Source of the DNA: Arthrobacter sp. AZCC_0090
GTDB taxonomy: Bacteria; Actinomycetota; Actinomycetes; Actinomycetales; Micrococcaceae
Reading direction: 5' to 3'
Length of the DNA stretch: 64,000 nucleotides
Assembly: GCF_014207375.1 (NCBI RefSeq)
Contig: NZ_JACHEE010000010.1
Coordinates: 1-64,000, forward strand
Positions 25,876 through 35,090 of the stretch are shown here, piece by piece; the stretch's first letter is position 1, and each line of letters opens with the position of its first letter. The notes under the pieces are model-generated. The model did no database searches and was not told the origin of the DNA. It was given only the letters and a program-made list of their open reading frames with translations. Position numbers and translations under genes: made by a program.

Positions 25876-26984
25876 TGACTGTCACTGCCCCCGTGGCGCG
25901 CAAACGCTCCGCCCTCACCAAGGGACAGTTGCCCGCCTTCGCACCGTACATCGTCCTCGCGGTCGCGTTGGTGCTCGGCGCAGCAATCCTTGCCCTGATC
26001 GGCTTCAACGCTTTCGGCTGGGGCCTCGTCTCCGCCATCCTCTTTACGATCGGGTTGGTGGGCTGGAGCGCTGCCGTAGAAGGCGGACGCAAGGCGAGCG
26101 ACAAGCTTGCCACGTGCCTGATTGTCGGCTCGTTCCTCGTCGCCCTGCTGCCACTGGTCTCGGTCATTTGGACTGTACTGGTGAACGGCATCCCAGGCAT
26201 CATCACTCCCGGCTTCTTGACGACATCCATGAACGGCGTCACGGGCGCCTTCGACAACAAGAGCGTCGAAGAAGGCACCAAGGTCCTCGGCGGCGTCTAC
26301 CACGCTCTCCTGGGTACCGTGCAGATCACCCTGCTGGCCACCGTCATCTCGGTGCCCGTGGGCTTGCTGACCGCGATCTACCTGGTGGAATACGGCAACG
26401 ACCGGGTCTTGGCCCGCGCCATCACGTTCTTCGTCGATGTCATGACCGGCATCCCCTCGATCGTGGCAGGCCTCTTTGCGGCGGCCTTCTTCTTCGTCGT
26501 GGTGGGCCCAGGCACCAAGACCGGTGCGGTTGCCGCCGTCGCGCTTTCAGTCCTCATGATCCCGGTGGTGGTTCGTTCCAGCGAGGAAATGCTCAAGATC
26601 GTGCCAAACGAACTCCGTGAGGCGGCTTACGCACTGGGTGTCCGCAAATGGCGCGCCATCCTCAAGGTAGTCATCCCGACGGCGATCTCCGGCATCGCGT
26701 CCGGCGTCACCTTGGCGATCGCCCGCGTGATTGGCGAGACGGCGCCAATCCTGGTCACAGCAGGGTTTGCCACCAGCATCAACAACAACGTGTTCGGTGG
26801 ATGGATGGCCTCGCTGCCCACGTTCATCTACACGCAGATCCTGAACCCGACCTCGCCGTCCAACCCGGACCCGTCGAGCCAACGGGCATGGGGTGCCGCG
26901 CTGGTCCTGATCATCCTGGTGATGCTCCTGAACCTCGGCGCCAGGCTGATCGCTCGGATCTTCGCTCCCAAGGCCGGCCGTTGA
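25875..26984 (+). CDS. pstA: Phosphate ABC transporter permease PstA
   Basis: Second permease subunit, 369 residues, longer than E. coli PstA because of extra N-terminal helices (about residues 20-100). The EAA loop is EAAYALGVRKWRAILKVVIP. ATG 25875 shares its A with the pstC stop codon, so translation is coupled; the open frame extends far upstream but that part is out of register with pstC. pstB follows after 48 nt. Confidence 0.95.
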   Translation: MTVTAPVARKRSALTKGQLPAFAPYIVLAVALVLGAAILALIGFNAFGWGLVSAILFTIGLVGWSAAVEGGRKASDKLATCLIVGSFLVALLPLVSVIWTVLVNGIPGIITPGFLTTSMNGVTGAFDNKSVEEGTKVLGGVYHALLGTVQITLLATVISVPVGLLTAIYLVEYGNDRVLARAITFFVDVMTGIPSIVAGLFAAAFFFVVVGPGTKTGAVAAVALSVLMIPVVVRSSEEMLKIVPNELREAAYALGVRKWRAILKVVIPTAISGIASGVTLAIARVIGETAPILVTAGFATSINNNVFGGWMASLPTFIYTQILNPTSPSNPDPSSQRAWGAALVLIILVMLLNLGARLIARIFAPKAGR

Positions 26985-27032
26985 GCCGCCAAGCCAACCG
27001 CAAACTTCCAACCACAGCACCGAAGGAACACC

Positions 27033-27812
27033 ATGTCTAAGCGGATCGACGTCAAGGATCTGAACGTATACTACGGCAGCTTCCTGGCCGTTGAAGGCGT
27101 CAACATCAACATCGAGGCCAAATCGGTGACAGCGTTCATCGGTCCGTCCGGTTGTGGCAAGTCCACCTTCCTGCGCACCCTGAACCGCATGCATGAGGTG
27201 CTGCCGGGCGCGCGCGTCGAAGGCGAAGTCTTGCTCGACGGCGACAACCTCTACGGTCCCGGCGTGGACCCCGTGACTGTCCGCACCCAGGTAGGCATGG
27301 TCTTCCAGCGGCCCAACCCGTTCCCCACCATGTCCATCCGCGACAACGTGCTGGCTGGCGTGAAGCTGAACAACAAGAAGATCAGCAAGGGCGCGGCCGA
27401 CGCTCTCGTGGAGAAGTCCCTGCGCGGCGCCAACCTGTGGAACGAGGTAAAAGACCGCCTCGAGAAGCCGGGCTCCGGACTCTCCGGCGGCCAGCAGCAG
27501 AGGCTCTGCATTGCCCGGGCCATCGCCGTGGAACCGCAGGTCATCCTCATGGACGAGCCCTGCTCCGCGCTGGACCCGATCTCCACTTTGGCTGTCGAAG
27601 ACCTCATCAATGAGCTCAAGGACGAGTACACCGTGGTGATCGTGACTCACAACATGCAGCAGGCCGCTCGCGTTTCCGACAAGACGGCGTTCTTCAACAT
27701 CGCCGGCACCGGTAAGCCGGGCAAGCTCATCGAGTTCGCGGACACCACCACCATCTTCAACAACCCGTCCCAGAAGGCCACGGAAGACTACGTCTCCGGC
27801 CGGTTCGGATAA
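27033..27812 (+). CDS. pstB: Phosphate ABC transporter ATPase PstB
   Basis: Powers PstCA. The 259-residue ATPase has Walker [10 protein letters not shown] (about 37-45), signature LSGGQQQR (about 150-157), Walker [13 protein letters not shown] and the H-loop [16 protein letters not shown] precedes the ATG. No phoU gene follows; the next gene is on the opposite strand. Confidence 0.97.
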   Translation: MSKRIDVKDLNVYYGSFLAVEGVNINIEAKSVTAFIGPSGCGKSTFLRTLNRMHEVLPGARVEGEVLLDGDNLYGPGVDPVTVRTQVGMVFQRPNPFPTMSIRDNVLAGVKLNNKKISKGAADALVEKSLRGANLWNEVKDRLEKPGSGLSGGQQQRLCIARAIAVEPQVILMDEPCSALDPISTLAVEDLINELKDEYTVVIVTHNMQQAARVSDKTAFFNIAGTGKPGKLIEFADTTTIFNNPSQKATEDYVSGRFG

Positions 27813-27867
27813 GCCCCAGAGCTTGCTTGCCTGAAAGACCCGCTGAACTCAGCGCGACTTCCTGAAC

Positions 27868-28881
27868 TCAGCGCCACAGCGGCGAGAGCGCCAGCCCCAG
27901 GACGAAGGCCACTGCGGCGGTGACGATCGGCGTCGCAACCCAGAACCCCAGGATCCGCAGCACCATCCGACGGTTGGTCACCGAAAAGTTTTGGTTGGTT
28001 CCCGCTCCGAGCACCGCCGATGTCACCGTGTGGGTGGTGGAAAGAGGCAGATGGAGCCCGATGGCGCCGACGAACAGCATGAGCGAAGTCAGGCTTTGGG
28101 CGACGAATCCCCGCAGCGGGTCCACCCTGGTCAGCTTGTAACCCAAGGTGTAGGAGATGCGCCAGCCACCACAAAGCGTCCCCGCCGTGAGCATGGCAGC
28201 AGTCAGGAGGATGACCCAGAACGGGAGATCGTCGTGGTCGGACACTCCTGCCGCCACAGCGCCGAGCAGTATCACGGCTACAGTCCGCTGCCCGTCCTGC
28301 AGTCCGTGGCCGAACGCCACTGCGGCGGCCGAGACGGACTGGGCATGGCGGAAACGGCCGTGCACAACGTCGGGCTGGGTGTAACGCGCCGCCCACGTGA
28401 CGGGCCACACGAGGAGATAGGCGCCGAGGAAAGCAATCACCGGGGACAGCAGCAACGGCAGGACCACTTGCACCAGCAGAATACTGTCTACCCCGTTGAT
28501 GTGGCTGCCTCCCATGGTTGCGCTTGCAGCTCCAGCGCCGACCAGGCCTCCCACCAGGGCGTGCGTTGACGAGAGAGGCACGCCGCGCCACCAAGCGTAA
28601 GTTCCCCAAAGGATGGCGCTGCACAACCCCGAAGCGAGGACACTCAGCCCGTTCATGCCCGGAGGAAGAACTACCCACGATTGGCTGAAAATCAGGGCGA
28701 ACCCACCGCTGAGGAGCACCCCGGCAAAGTTGAAAACGGCCGCCAAAACTACGGCAACAGAAGGAGTGAGGGCGCGGGTCCGTACGGAGAGGGCGACGGC
28801 GGTGGAGACATCGCGGAAGCCGTTGAGGAACGCGAAACCAGCCGCCAGCGTCACCACGAGGGCGAAGAACGCGACCATCAC
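27868..28881 (-). CDS. pit: Low-affinity inorganic phosphate transporter (PiT family)
   Basis: A 337-residue PiT permease that moves metal-phosphate or phosphate with protons. The duplicated family signatures are visible: GFRDVSTAVALSVRTRAL near the N-terminus and FGHGLQDGQRTVAVI in the second half, with about eight to ten membrane helices. GTG 28881 begins 1 nt after the stop of the PhoU-like gene, with AAGGA in the last codons of that gene as ribosome-binding site, so the two are coupled. Convergent with pstB, which places both phosphate uptake systems side by side. Confidence 0.92.
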   Translation of the reverse strand: MMVAFFALVVTLAAGFAFLNGFRDVSTAVALSVRTRALTPSVAVVLAAVFNFAGVLLSGGFALIFSQSWVVLPPGMNGLSVLASGLCSAILWGTYAWWRGVPLSSTHALVGGLVGAGAASATMGGSHINGVDSILLVQVVLPLLLSPVIAFLGAYLLVWPVTWAARYTQPDVVHGRFRHAQSVSAAAVAFGHGLQDGQRTVAVILLGAVAAGVSDHDDLPFWVILLTAAMLTAGTLCGGWRISYTLGYKLTRVDPLRGFVAQSLTSLMLFVGAIGLHLPLSTTHTVTSAVLGAGTNQNFSVTNRRMVLRILGFWVATPIVTAAVAFVLGLALSPLWR

Positions 28882-28882
28882 C

Positions 28883-29500
28883 TCATGCTTCCTTGACGAT
28901 GATGCTGCCTACCTGGGTGGCGATGCGGCGCATGTCCTTGGTGACGTCCACCAACTGGTTGGCCACGTCACGATTCCTCGAAAACTGTGCCGACTTCATG
29001 TCCCGCAGCATCTCTGCCACCCACGTCCGGTGGCTGCGCTCAGCACGCTTGGCCAGCCGGAGGACCTCGATCCAGTAGTCTTCGAGCTCGTCCAAATCGT
29101 CCAGCTGGCGCATGGCATCAACCGTGAGTTCTGCCTGGCGGCTGATGATCTCCAGCTGGTCCGCCGCGCGCTTAGGCAGACGGTCCAGCTTGTAGAGGGC
29201 CACGAGTTCGCCAGCGGCGTCAAGCTTCTCCATTGCCTCGTTGAGGAAGCGGGAGAGGGCGTACATGTCCTCGCGGGGGAGCGGGTTCACGAAGCTCGTG
29301 CGCATGTGGGTCAGCAAGGCGAAATGCAGATCGGTGGATTTCGCCTCGTGTTCGTGCATCTCTTCCACGAGCCGTTCGTGCTCCGCGACCGGGGCTCCGA
29401 AGATCTCAGAAAGCGTCCCTGTGGCCTCAAGAATCTGACGAGCCATCTGCGAAAGCAACTGCAAACCGGCGGGTTCTTGGGGGAAGAGACGCAGCTTCAT
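28883..29500 (-). CDS. DUF47 / PhoU-like Pit accessory protein
   Basis: A 205-residue all-helical protein of the DUF47 family, which is usually encoded beside PiT transporters and thought to control them. It has the PhoU-like helical pattern with conserved acidic residues (EMHEHEAKSTDLHFAL, about 46-61; PREDMYALSRFLNEAMEKLD, about 75-94). ATG 29500 has GGAAG 4 nt upstream; an in-frame start 57 nt earlier adds a non-conserved leader. Co-transcribed with pit. The 238 nt upstream hold no other gene. Confidence 0.88.
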   Translation of the reverse strand: MKLRLFPQEPAGLQLLSQMARQILEATGTLSEIFGAPVAEHERLVEEMHEHEAKSTDLHFALLTHMRTSFVNPLPREDMYALSRFLNEAMEKLDAAGELVALYKLDRLPKRAADQLEIISRQAELTVDAMRQLDDLDELEDYWIEVLRLAKRAERSHRTWVAEMLRDMKSAQFSRNRDVANQLVDVTKDMRRIATQVGSIIVKEA

Positions 29501-29738
29501 TTGGCTTCCGGTAGGCGAGGTGGACGGGGACTGAGCGGCGTCTTCGCCGAAGGGCATAAAAATGGTGCCGAACCGGATACGCCTCTCGGCGGTAGGCCGC
29601 TCGAAGCGGCTATAAGTTGAAGCCCGGGGGTTTCGCGGTTCGACACCAGTTTCAGTTTTCTACGTCGGCCGAGCTAAGTCAACATTGACAGTTGGCGCTC
29701 GGAGTGGTTGCGGTGGCCCCACTCCCTTGTACTTCATG

Positions 29739-30398
29739 TCAATCAAGCTCACCCAGACGCCATGCGTTGGCCGCGTGCTCCAGGTCCTCAGCGGTCTTGA
29801 CGAGCTGATGCGAATTGCGGGTCAACTTGCTTGCGTGGCCTTCGTTCGAATGCTCGGCGCTGTCTGCCAGGGTGGCCTGGCCGAGCGCGACGACGCGGCA
29901 AAACGCAGCCGAGCGTTCCAGCGCGACGTCGAATTCGCCGTCGAACGCTCCCGAAAGGATGGCGTCTGCCATCTGCTTCATCTCGTCGGCTCCCGGGGGC
30001 TCCGCGGCTCCCGCCACAACGTGTGAAACCTGTGCGGTGTCCCGGCCGGCCTTGAAGTACACGGAGATCCGCTCGGAATTCTGCATGGTGGCCGCGCGCA
30101 GGGCATAAAGCCGCCACAAAGCGCCGGGCAAGGACCGGGCAGGGCTCTCGGCCCACATCTCGGCGATGGCTTCGAGGCCCTGCTCGTCGGCGAGCTTCAC
30201 GAGGCGCCTGGTGATCTTGGGATCGTCGCTATCGCGGCCGCGCCGCACAAGTGCCTGAGCCGCAAGGTGTGCGGCTTCGGACACGCGCGCGGGGTCCGCT
30301 CCGCCGGCGAACGGCTCGAAGTCAATCGGCGCGAAGGGTTTCGGCTTGTGATGCCTGTTCGCCCCGCCGTACACAGGAGATCCCGATTGTTCGCTCAT
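29739..30398 (-). CDS. Conserved hypothetical protein
   Basis: A 219-residue, mostly helical, probably cytoplasmic protein. The N-terminus is a flexible stretch (residues 1-30), followed by a helical body with blocks such as RRLVKLADEQGLEAIAEMW and LPGALWRLYALRAATMQ. I do not recognise an enzymatic motif. It has a TAGCGT box 6 nt before the ATG. Neighbours (Pit/PhoU-like genes and tRNA-Lys) give no functional clue. Confidence 0.7.
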   Translation of the reverse strand: MSEQSGSPVYGGANRHHKPKPFAPIDFEPFAGGADPARVSEAAHLAAQALVRRGRDSDDPKITRRLVKLADEQGLEAIAEMWAESPARSLPGALWRLYALRAATMQNSERISVYFKAGRDTAQVSHVVAGAAEPPGADEMKQMADAILSGAFDGEFDVALERSAAFCRVVALGQATLADSAEHSNEGHASKLTRNSHQLVKTAEDLEHAANAWRLGELD

Positions 30399-30404
30399 GC
30401 CCCA

Positions 30405-30410
30405 ACGCTA
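30405..30410 (-). promoter_or_regulatory. Leaderless -10 box TAGCGT
   Basis: TAGCGT on the minus strand, 6 nt before ATG 30398. Confidence 0.5.
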
Positions 30411-30674
30411 CTCCTGTGCCATCGCTCGTGCACTCTTGAACGGTGGCAGATGTGGGGTCTGTTGCGTGGGGCTCGGCTTGTCTTCGGGTGTCGCCGGGGT
30501 GACGCGTTCCTTCCTGACCTTGTTTGGATCCGTAAGTGCCGCGACACGCCGTTGTGGCCGCGCGTCGTCGTCGGCGTTTGGTTCAAAAGAGGTAACGACG
30601 GCGCGCGGGCCGGCGGTGTCAAAACGCCCCTGAGCTTGAGGTACAGTATTCATGGCTGTTTCTACAGTCAGCAG

Positions 30675-30747
30675 GGGCCTTTAGCTCAGTTGGTAGAGCA
30701 TCGGACTTTTAATCCGTGGGTCGTGGGTTCGATCCCCACAGGGCCCA
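30675..30747 (+). tRNA. tRNA-Lys (anticodon TTT)
   Basis: A 73-nt cloverleaf: acceptor GGGCCTT pairs with AGGGCCC (one G-T pair), D-arm TAGCTCAGTTGGTAGAGCA, anticodon loop CTTTTAA with TTT, and T-arm GTGGGTTCGATCCCCAC. The discriminator is A and CCA is not fully encoded. An accessory segment with a recombinase remnant lies immediately downstream, so this tRNA may have been an integration site. Confidence 0.95.
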
Positions 30748-30789
30748 CCCATTCCGCAGGCCAGAGGCACATTGCCTCTGGCCTGCTTC

Positions 30790-31267
30790 TCATTTCGGGG
30801 CCAAATCCAACGGAAACCCAACGAATTCAGGGAGCATCCGCGTCTTGAAAGCCCGCGATGGCCTGGAAAGCTCTCGATAGGCATCCAAAATGGGTCGATG
30901 GTCATAGATGTCCGAAATCGGGATCGATCTGACGTGGTGAAGGACGGACTCAAACGGAGAAGGCGCCCGATGCAGAAGGGGAGCATCGTGGCCGGCAACC
31001 TGATCCGCCGTGATGTCCAGAATGTAGCCCCCCAGGCTCCAGCCAGCAATGCGAATACAGCCACGATGGGCTCTGTTCACCGCAACGGATGATCCATACG
31101 TCCTCACCGTAGTCTTCTAGAACTTTGGCGAGCATGAAAGTAGCCCATCGGCACGAACCATGTGGGAAGGTGCGCAGCCCCGAGTGACCGCTGATGTCCA
31201 TGTTCCGTAAGGCCAGACGGAAGGCAGTCATGATGCTTTTGACCTTCTGGAGTTGTGACTCGTCCAT
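30790..31267 (-). pseudogene. Frameshifted cysteine-protease-like conserved hypothetical gene
   Basis: Two overlapping minus-strand frames form one protein of about 156 residues if one base is removed from a run of six G (six C at 31028-31033 on the plus strand). The upstream frame starts at ATG 31267 and ends in SHCWLEPGG; the downstream frame continues GYILDITADQ and stops at 30790. The joined protein has FPHGSC, SHCWLE and DITADQ in order, giving a Cys-His-Asp set like papain or transglutaminase folds. I know similar uncharacterised bacterial proteins with this Cys...SHxWLE...IDITADQF order; the enzymatic role is inferred. It is either a true frameshift, a sequencing error in the homopolymer, or a slippage site. 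Confidence 0.7.
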
Positions 31268-31438
31268 TTCAGCGTCCCGGCGTTCGCTTCACTTGATCGA
31301 GCGCCTCGGCGACCTCGGTGTGAACTACTTTGCGCCCCATGTAGACGTCTTGAGTCATCGATACCTGATCCTTCAGCCTTGAGTTAATGCAATGGTGCCA
31401 ACCAAACCAGGACGAACGGGTCGGCCAGGCACCACCGC

Positions 31439-31909
31439 CTATGCCTCGTCAGTACACGTGACGTTGAAGTTATCGAACTGCGTCTGGCCGTTGGCGTAGT
31501 GGTAGTCGACCGTGTAAGTGCAGGAGAAGCTGAGTGGCGCTCCGGTCACGGCTCTTGTTTCAGACAGATACAGATGATCCTCCTGCGGGTCACCGGATTT
31601 AAAGAGGGTCTGCTGGTGCGTGGTCGTGCTGTCCGAGCGCGTAAAGGTCCCGCGTGTGAAGGAGAAGGCAGACGTTACATTTTCTTCCACAATGGCGTTT
31701 CCGCTCGGGGTCGAGACATAGTTGCTTTCACCGTCCAGGGAGATACAAATGATGCCACGGTTAGCTGGGTAGCATTCGCTGAAATGGGCTGTGGAGGCTC
31801 CGCTGCTGCTGGCCGCAAAAGCGGGGGTGGAGCCGAGTGCCAAGGTGGCGGTTGCGGCTACGGCAACTGCGGCTCGGGCAACGGTTCGTCGGGTGGTTCT
31901 GCTGAACAT
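31439..31909 (-). CDS. Secreted protein of unknown function
   Basis: A 156-residue precursor with a clear signal peptide: RTTRRTVARAA, a hydrophobic Ala/Val/Leu core and an AFA cleavage site near residue 32. The mature part is about 124 residues, polar, with cysteines in FSECYP, GIICIS, FSCTYT and FNVTCTDEA, enough for two disulfides, and is probably a small beta-rich extracellular domain. AGGGAG lies 6 nt before the ATG. No family recognised. It lies in the accessory segment downstream of tRNA-Lys; 31910-32126 upstream holds no other gene. Confidence 0.7.
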   Translation of the reverse strand: MFSRTTRRTVARAAVAVAATATLALGSTPAFAASSSGASTAHFSECYPANRGIICISLDGESNYVSTPSGNAIVEENVTSAFSFTRGTFTRSDSTTTHQQTLFKSGDPQEDHLYLSETRAVTGAPLSFSCTYTVDYHYANGQTQFDNFNVTCTDEA

Positions 31910-32126
31910 GGTGATCTCCCTGTGAAGGGGCTGGAGTGTGCATCACCAGGGTGGGCGGAGACCATGCACTTTGGATGGAATCGGGGCTAGCCCCTGACGG
32001 CGGGATTTCCACTGGATTTCAATCCGTTTAGTACGGGTGCGATGAACCATATCAGAGTGCAACTTGATTGCGCAGCACCCGAATATTTGACTAGGCAGTA
32101 CCCGGATTCGTGTATGAGACACGGAA

Positions 32127-32683
32127 GTGCAGCTCGCCGCGCTCGAAGCAGAGGCCAAGCGCAACGGCCGGAAGCTGACCGTCTACCGGGAAGATGCAGC
32201 TTCGGCCAAGAGCCTGAAGAATCGGCCGGTGCTGGCGTCAGCGCTCGCGGACCTCAAGGCCGGCACCTATGAGGCGCTGGCAGTATCCAAGCTCGACCGG
32301 CTCTCCCGTTCGGTGGCGGACTTCGCAGCGTTGTTGGAAACATCGGACCGTCAGCGCTGGGCTCTCATCTGCCTGGACCTCGAGATTGATACCTCCACAA
32401 TCACCGGCGCGGCCATGGCGCAGGTGACCTGCACATTTGCGGAGATGGAGCGCAAGAAGATCGCGGAGCGCACGCGGGACGGAGTGGCGAAGATGAAAGC
32501 CACCACGGGCAAGCACATGGGGCGTCGCAGCGCACTGCCTGCCCCAACCGTCCAGCGGATAGTTTCAGAGCGTGATGTTAGGTCCTCCCGCCATTGGCGG
32601 TTTTCGGTGTTTGTCTGCCCGATTCGTAGAGGGACCGCTTGGATGCATCACGTTAACTGTCGAGCGCTCATCGCAACCCAACG
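32127..32683 (+). pseudogene. Serine recombinase (resolvase) remnant
   Basis: In-frame sequence LAVSKLDRLSRSVADFAALL and FAEMERKKIAERTRDGVAKM is the second half of a resolvase/invertase catalytic domain. The N-terminal strand with the catalytic serine (normally YxRVSxxxQ) is absent. After IVSERD the reading frame breaks: an AIGGFRCLSARF segment continues in another frame, then RRGTAWMHHVNCRALIATQRL, resembling the DNA-binding tail, is back in the first frame. This points to 5' truncation plus two compensating frameshifts, so the gene is dead. It marks a former mobile element beside tRNA-Lys. Confidence 0.75.
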
Positions 32684-32780
32684 TTTACCCAACGAAAACG
32701 ACGGCATCCAACGAAATCGGGCTGACCCTTCCAAGGTCCAAGGGCATCGAGAATCCGCGGAAGCTCGGGGGTAATGGCAG

Positions 32781-34223
32781 CTATCGGAATCTGGCGAAAT
32801 TGAAGGCCGCCCAATCCGTGTGCGTGACCCACCTGGCTGGGTGACGGCCGAGCGGTCCGGCATGCTCCGACCAGTGTGCGGGGGCGCCGCCGATCCTTCC
32901 GGGGAGAGGCACTCGTCGCGCCGGCCCCCAGGCGGTGTTGGTTGCCACGAGGGTGAAGTCTTCGGGTGCGGGCGTGGGCGGGTGCTCGCTCGGCGGGGTG
33001 AGCGAATACAACAAGTTGGCCGTGCCAATCAGCGAGGACTGGATGCGCGCCGTCACAGAGTGGGTGAGACGCCGGGTCAAAGCACGGGCGACGGCCGCGG
33101 CCAAGAGCCAGCCAGTCGCGTGGTCGAGAGCTTGGACGGGCAGCGGGGTCGGCTCCGCCCGTCCCATGGCGTTAGCTCCGTCGTCGGCGATGCCACAGCT
33201 CATCTGGACCAAGCTGTCGAACCCGCGGCGATTGCGCCACGGACCATCCCAGCCGTAGGCGTCGAGGCTGGCTATGATCAGGCCGGGGTTCACGGCGGTC
33301 AGGGCTTCGTCGTCGTAGCCCAAGCCTTTCAGGGCGTCGCCTCGCAGTCCCGATACGAGCACATCGGCACCCGCGAGCAGTTCTTCGAAGGTTGCGCGGT
33401 CGCTTGAGGCCGTGAGATCCAAAGCGGCGGTACGTTTGCCGAGCGTCGTCTCAGGGAGTAGCGACGGCACCTCGTCAAAGCCCGGCGGGTCGATCCGCAG
33501 CACGTCCGCACCATAGCCGGCGAGGAACTTGGTGCACACCGGTCCGGCGATCACCCGCGTCAGGTCCAGCACGCGCACCCCGTCGAAGGGCAGCTGCCCG
33601 ACGGCGTTCGGTGTGCGGATGCCGGGCGACTGGCGCTCGACGACGGTCAGCGGCGGCGCGTCCGCGGTCGCCGCCCCCGGAGCCGAGGCGAGCCACTGGC
33701 GGCGGTTGTGCATGACGGCGGCACATCCGCCCGCCTCCACGATCGCCGTCTCCAACTCCTCGGCACGCAGCCCGGCCACTGCGGCCTCGACGGTTTCGCG
33801 GTCATGGGCGCCCAGCACCTGCTCGACGGCGGCGCGGTGGTTGGCGTAGTTGGTGTGCAGCCTGATCCAAGCGTCCGCCGCACGATAGTTTCCGGCGATG
33901 GGGTCCCACAGCGGCGGTTGGGTCCAGCCGATCGGGGTGAACAGCCTCTCGGACGTGAACGCGGCGCACGCTTCCCGACTGTTTACGGTCACCGCTTGCG
34001 GCCGCGAGTCCCGGCGGGCGGCGAGGAACTGTGCTGCGGCCACCGTCGCGACAGCAACCGCTCCGGTCGCAAGTCCTGTCACGTCAAAAGCCGCCGGGAG
34101 GACCGCCCGTGGCCCGGTCGTCGTTAGCTGAGTGGCTGGCCAATCCTCATTGTCGTCATCGGCGCCGATCGCGTGCCACACGCGTGAGATCACATCAGCG
34201 AAGCTGTCGTTCACACTCCCCAT
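32781..34223 (-). CDS. CaiB/BaiF-family CoA transferase, rearranged two-part form
   Basis: A 480-residue family III CoA-transferase-like protein. The usual N-terminal block (FDGVRVLDLTRVIAGPVCTKFLAGYGADVLRIDPPG) begins only around residue 215. The preceding 200 residues look like the middle/small-domain part of the family (AADAWIRLHTNYANHRAAVEQVLGA and an EAGGCAAVMHNRRQW segment). The order is therefore permuted or duplicated relative to the ordinary 400-residue enzyme. Substrate unknown. Start ATG 34223 is chosen over an in-frame ATG at 34250; no Shine-Dalgarno sequence decides. Divergent from the DedA gene. Confidence 0.8.
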   Translation of the reverse strand: MGSVNDSFADVISRVWHAIGADDDNEDWPATQLTTTGPRAVLPAAFDVTGLATGAVAVATVAAAQFLAARRDSRPQAVTVNSREACAAFTSERLFTPIGWTQPPLWDPIAGNYRAADAWIRLHTNYANHRAAVEQVLGAHDRETVEAAVAGLRAEELETAIVEAGGCAAVMHNRRQWLASAPGAATADAPPLTVVERQSPGIRTPNAVGQLPFDGVRVLDLTRVIAGPVCTKFLAGYGADVLRIDPPGFDEVPSLLPETTLGKRTAALDLTASSDRATFEELLAGADVLVSGLRGDALKGLGYDDEALTAVNPGLIIASLDAYGWDGPWRNRRGFDSLVQMSCGIADDGANAMGRAEPTPLPVQALDHATGWLLAAAVARALTRRLTHSVTARIQSSLIGTANLLYSLTPPSEHPPTPAPEDFTLVATNTAWGPARRVPLPGRIGGAPAHWSEHAGPLGRHPARWVTHTDWAAFNFARFR

Positions 34224-34280
34224 TCTCAACGGGCCTACACCGGCGATCAACTTTGATTGTCGTCTGCCAGACTATTCACC

Positions 34281-34889
34281 ATGCAGGCCCTTTTGGATGG
34301 ACTCTTGAACACCAGCCCGCTCCTGATCGGGTGCATTGTTTTCGCCCTCGTCTTCGCCGAGGATGCGATCTTCGTGGGCTTTGTGATCCCGGGCGAAACG
34401 GCAGCCGTCGTCGGCGGGGTGATTGCAAGCCGTGGAATCTTCCCGTTGTGGCTCATGATCGCCATTGTGGTGACTGCCGCAATCACGGGCGACACCGTGG
34501 GCTACGAAATAGGCAAGCACTTTGGTCCCCGGGTGATGGCCCTGAAGATCCTGGACAAGAGGCGCGCCCAGCTGCAAAAGGCCGAAGATTTCCTCAAGGA
34601 CAAGGGGGGCCTCGCTGTATTCCTCGGCCGGTTTACGGCCTTCTTCCGCGCAGTCATGCCCGCGCTCGCCGGACTCAGCCGGATGCCTTACCGGCGTTTC
34701 GCCTTCTGGAACTTCAGCGGCGGCATCGTCTGGGGGTCCTTGTTCGTGACCCTCGGTTTTGTGGCTGGAAACTCGTACGAGGAAGTGGCCCGCATGGTGG
34801 GCCGGGGTGCCGCAGCGGTGGTGGCTGTTATTGCGGTGGCGATCCTTGTCGTCTGGCAGGTCAGGAAGCACCGGGCCAAGAAAGTTTGA
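34281..34889 (+). CDS. DedA-family membrane protein
   Basis: A 202-residue integral membrane protein of the DedA/SNARE-associated family, members of which act as lipid scramblases or flippases and support membrane homeostasis. The family blocks are present: EDAIFVGFVIPGETAAVVGG (about 23-42), GDTVGYEIGKHFG (about 72-84) and FLGRFTAFFRAVMPALAGLSRM (about 114-135) with the conserved G-R-F/R pattern. ATG 34281 is preferred to an in-frame start 24 nt earlier because the longer form adds nothing conserved. 34890-35090 contains only the urease upstream region. Confidence 0.9.
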   Translation: MQALLDGLLNTSPLLIGCIVFALVFAEDAIFVGFVIPGETAAVVGGVIASRGIFPLWLMIAIVVTAAITGDTVGYEIGKHFGPRVMALKILDKRRAQLQKAEDFLKDKGGLAVFLGRFTAFFRAVMPALAGLSRMPYRRFAFWNFSGGIVWGSLFVTLGFVAGNSYEEVARMVGRGAAAVVAVIAVAILVVWQVRKHRAKKV

Positions 34890-35090
34890 GCAAGCGGTAG
34901 TGGAAATCTGGCTGAAACCTCAAGGCTTTAGGCTGGTCACAATTTGTTCGGGACGGGCGCTAGAGGAGTGAGCTGGATATGTCTGACGTTTGGCGTTATA
35001 ACCGTAATAGCTGCCCCGACGTCCTCGGCTTTTCCGGGCCTTGAGTGATCTGATGTCCGCTTCTGCAGCACACAACTTTAAGGAGAACCG

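Noticed and set aside
30715-30747. Duplicated tRNA-Lys 3' end as attachment site
   Set aside because: I looked for a second copy of the tRNA 3' segment up to 34 kb and saw none; only a weak CCAACG similarity is present.
32042-32272. Small plus-strand frame over the recombinase remnant 5' end
   Set aside because: No protein-like pattern; the adjacent frame carries the recognisable recombinase sequence.
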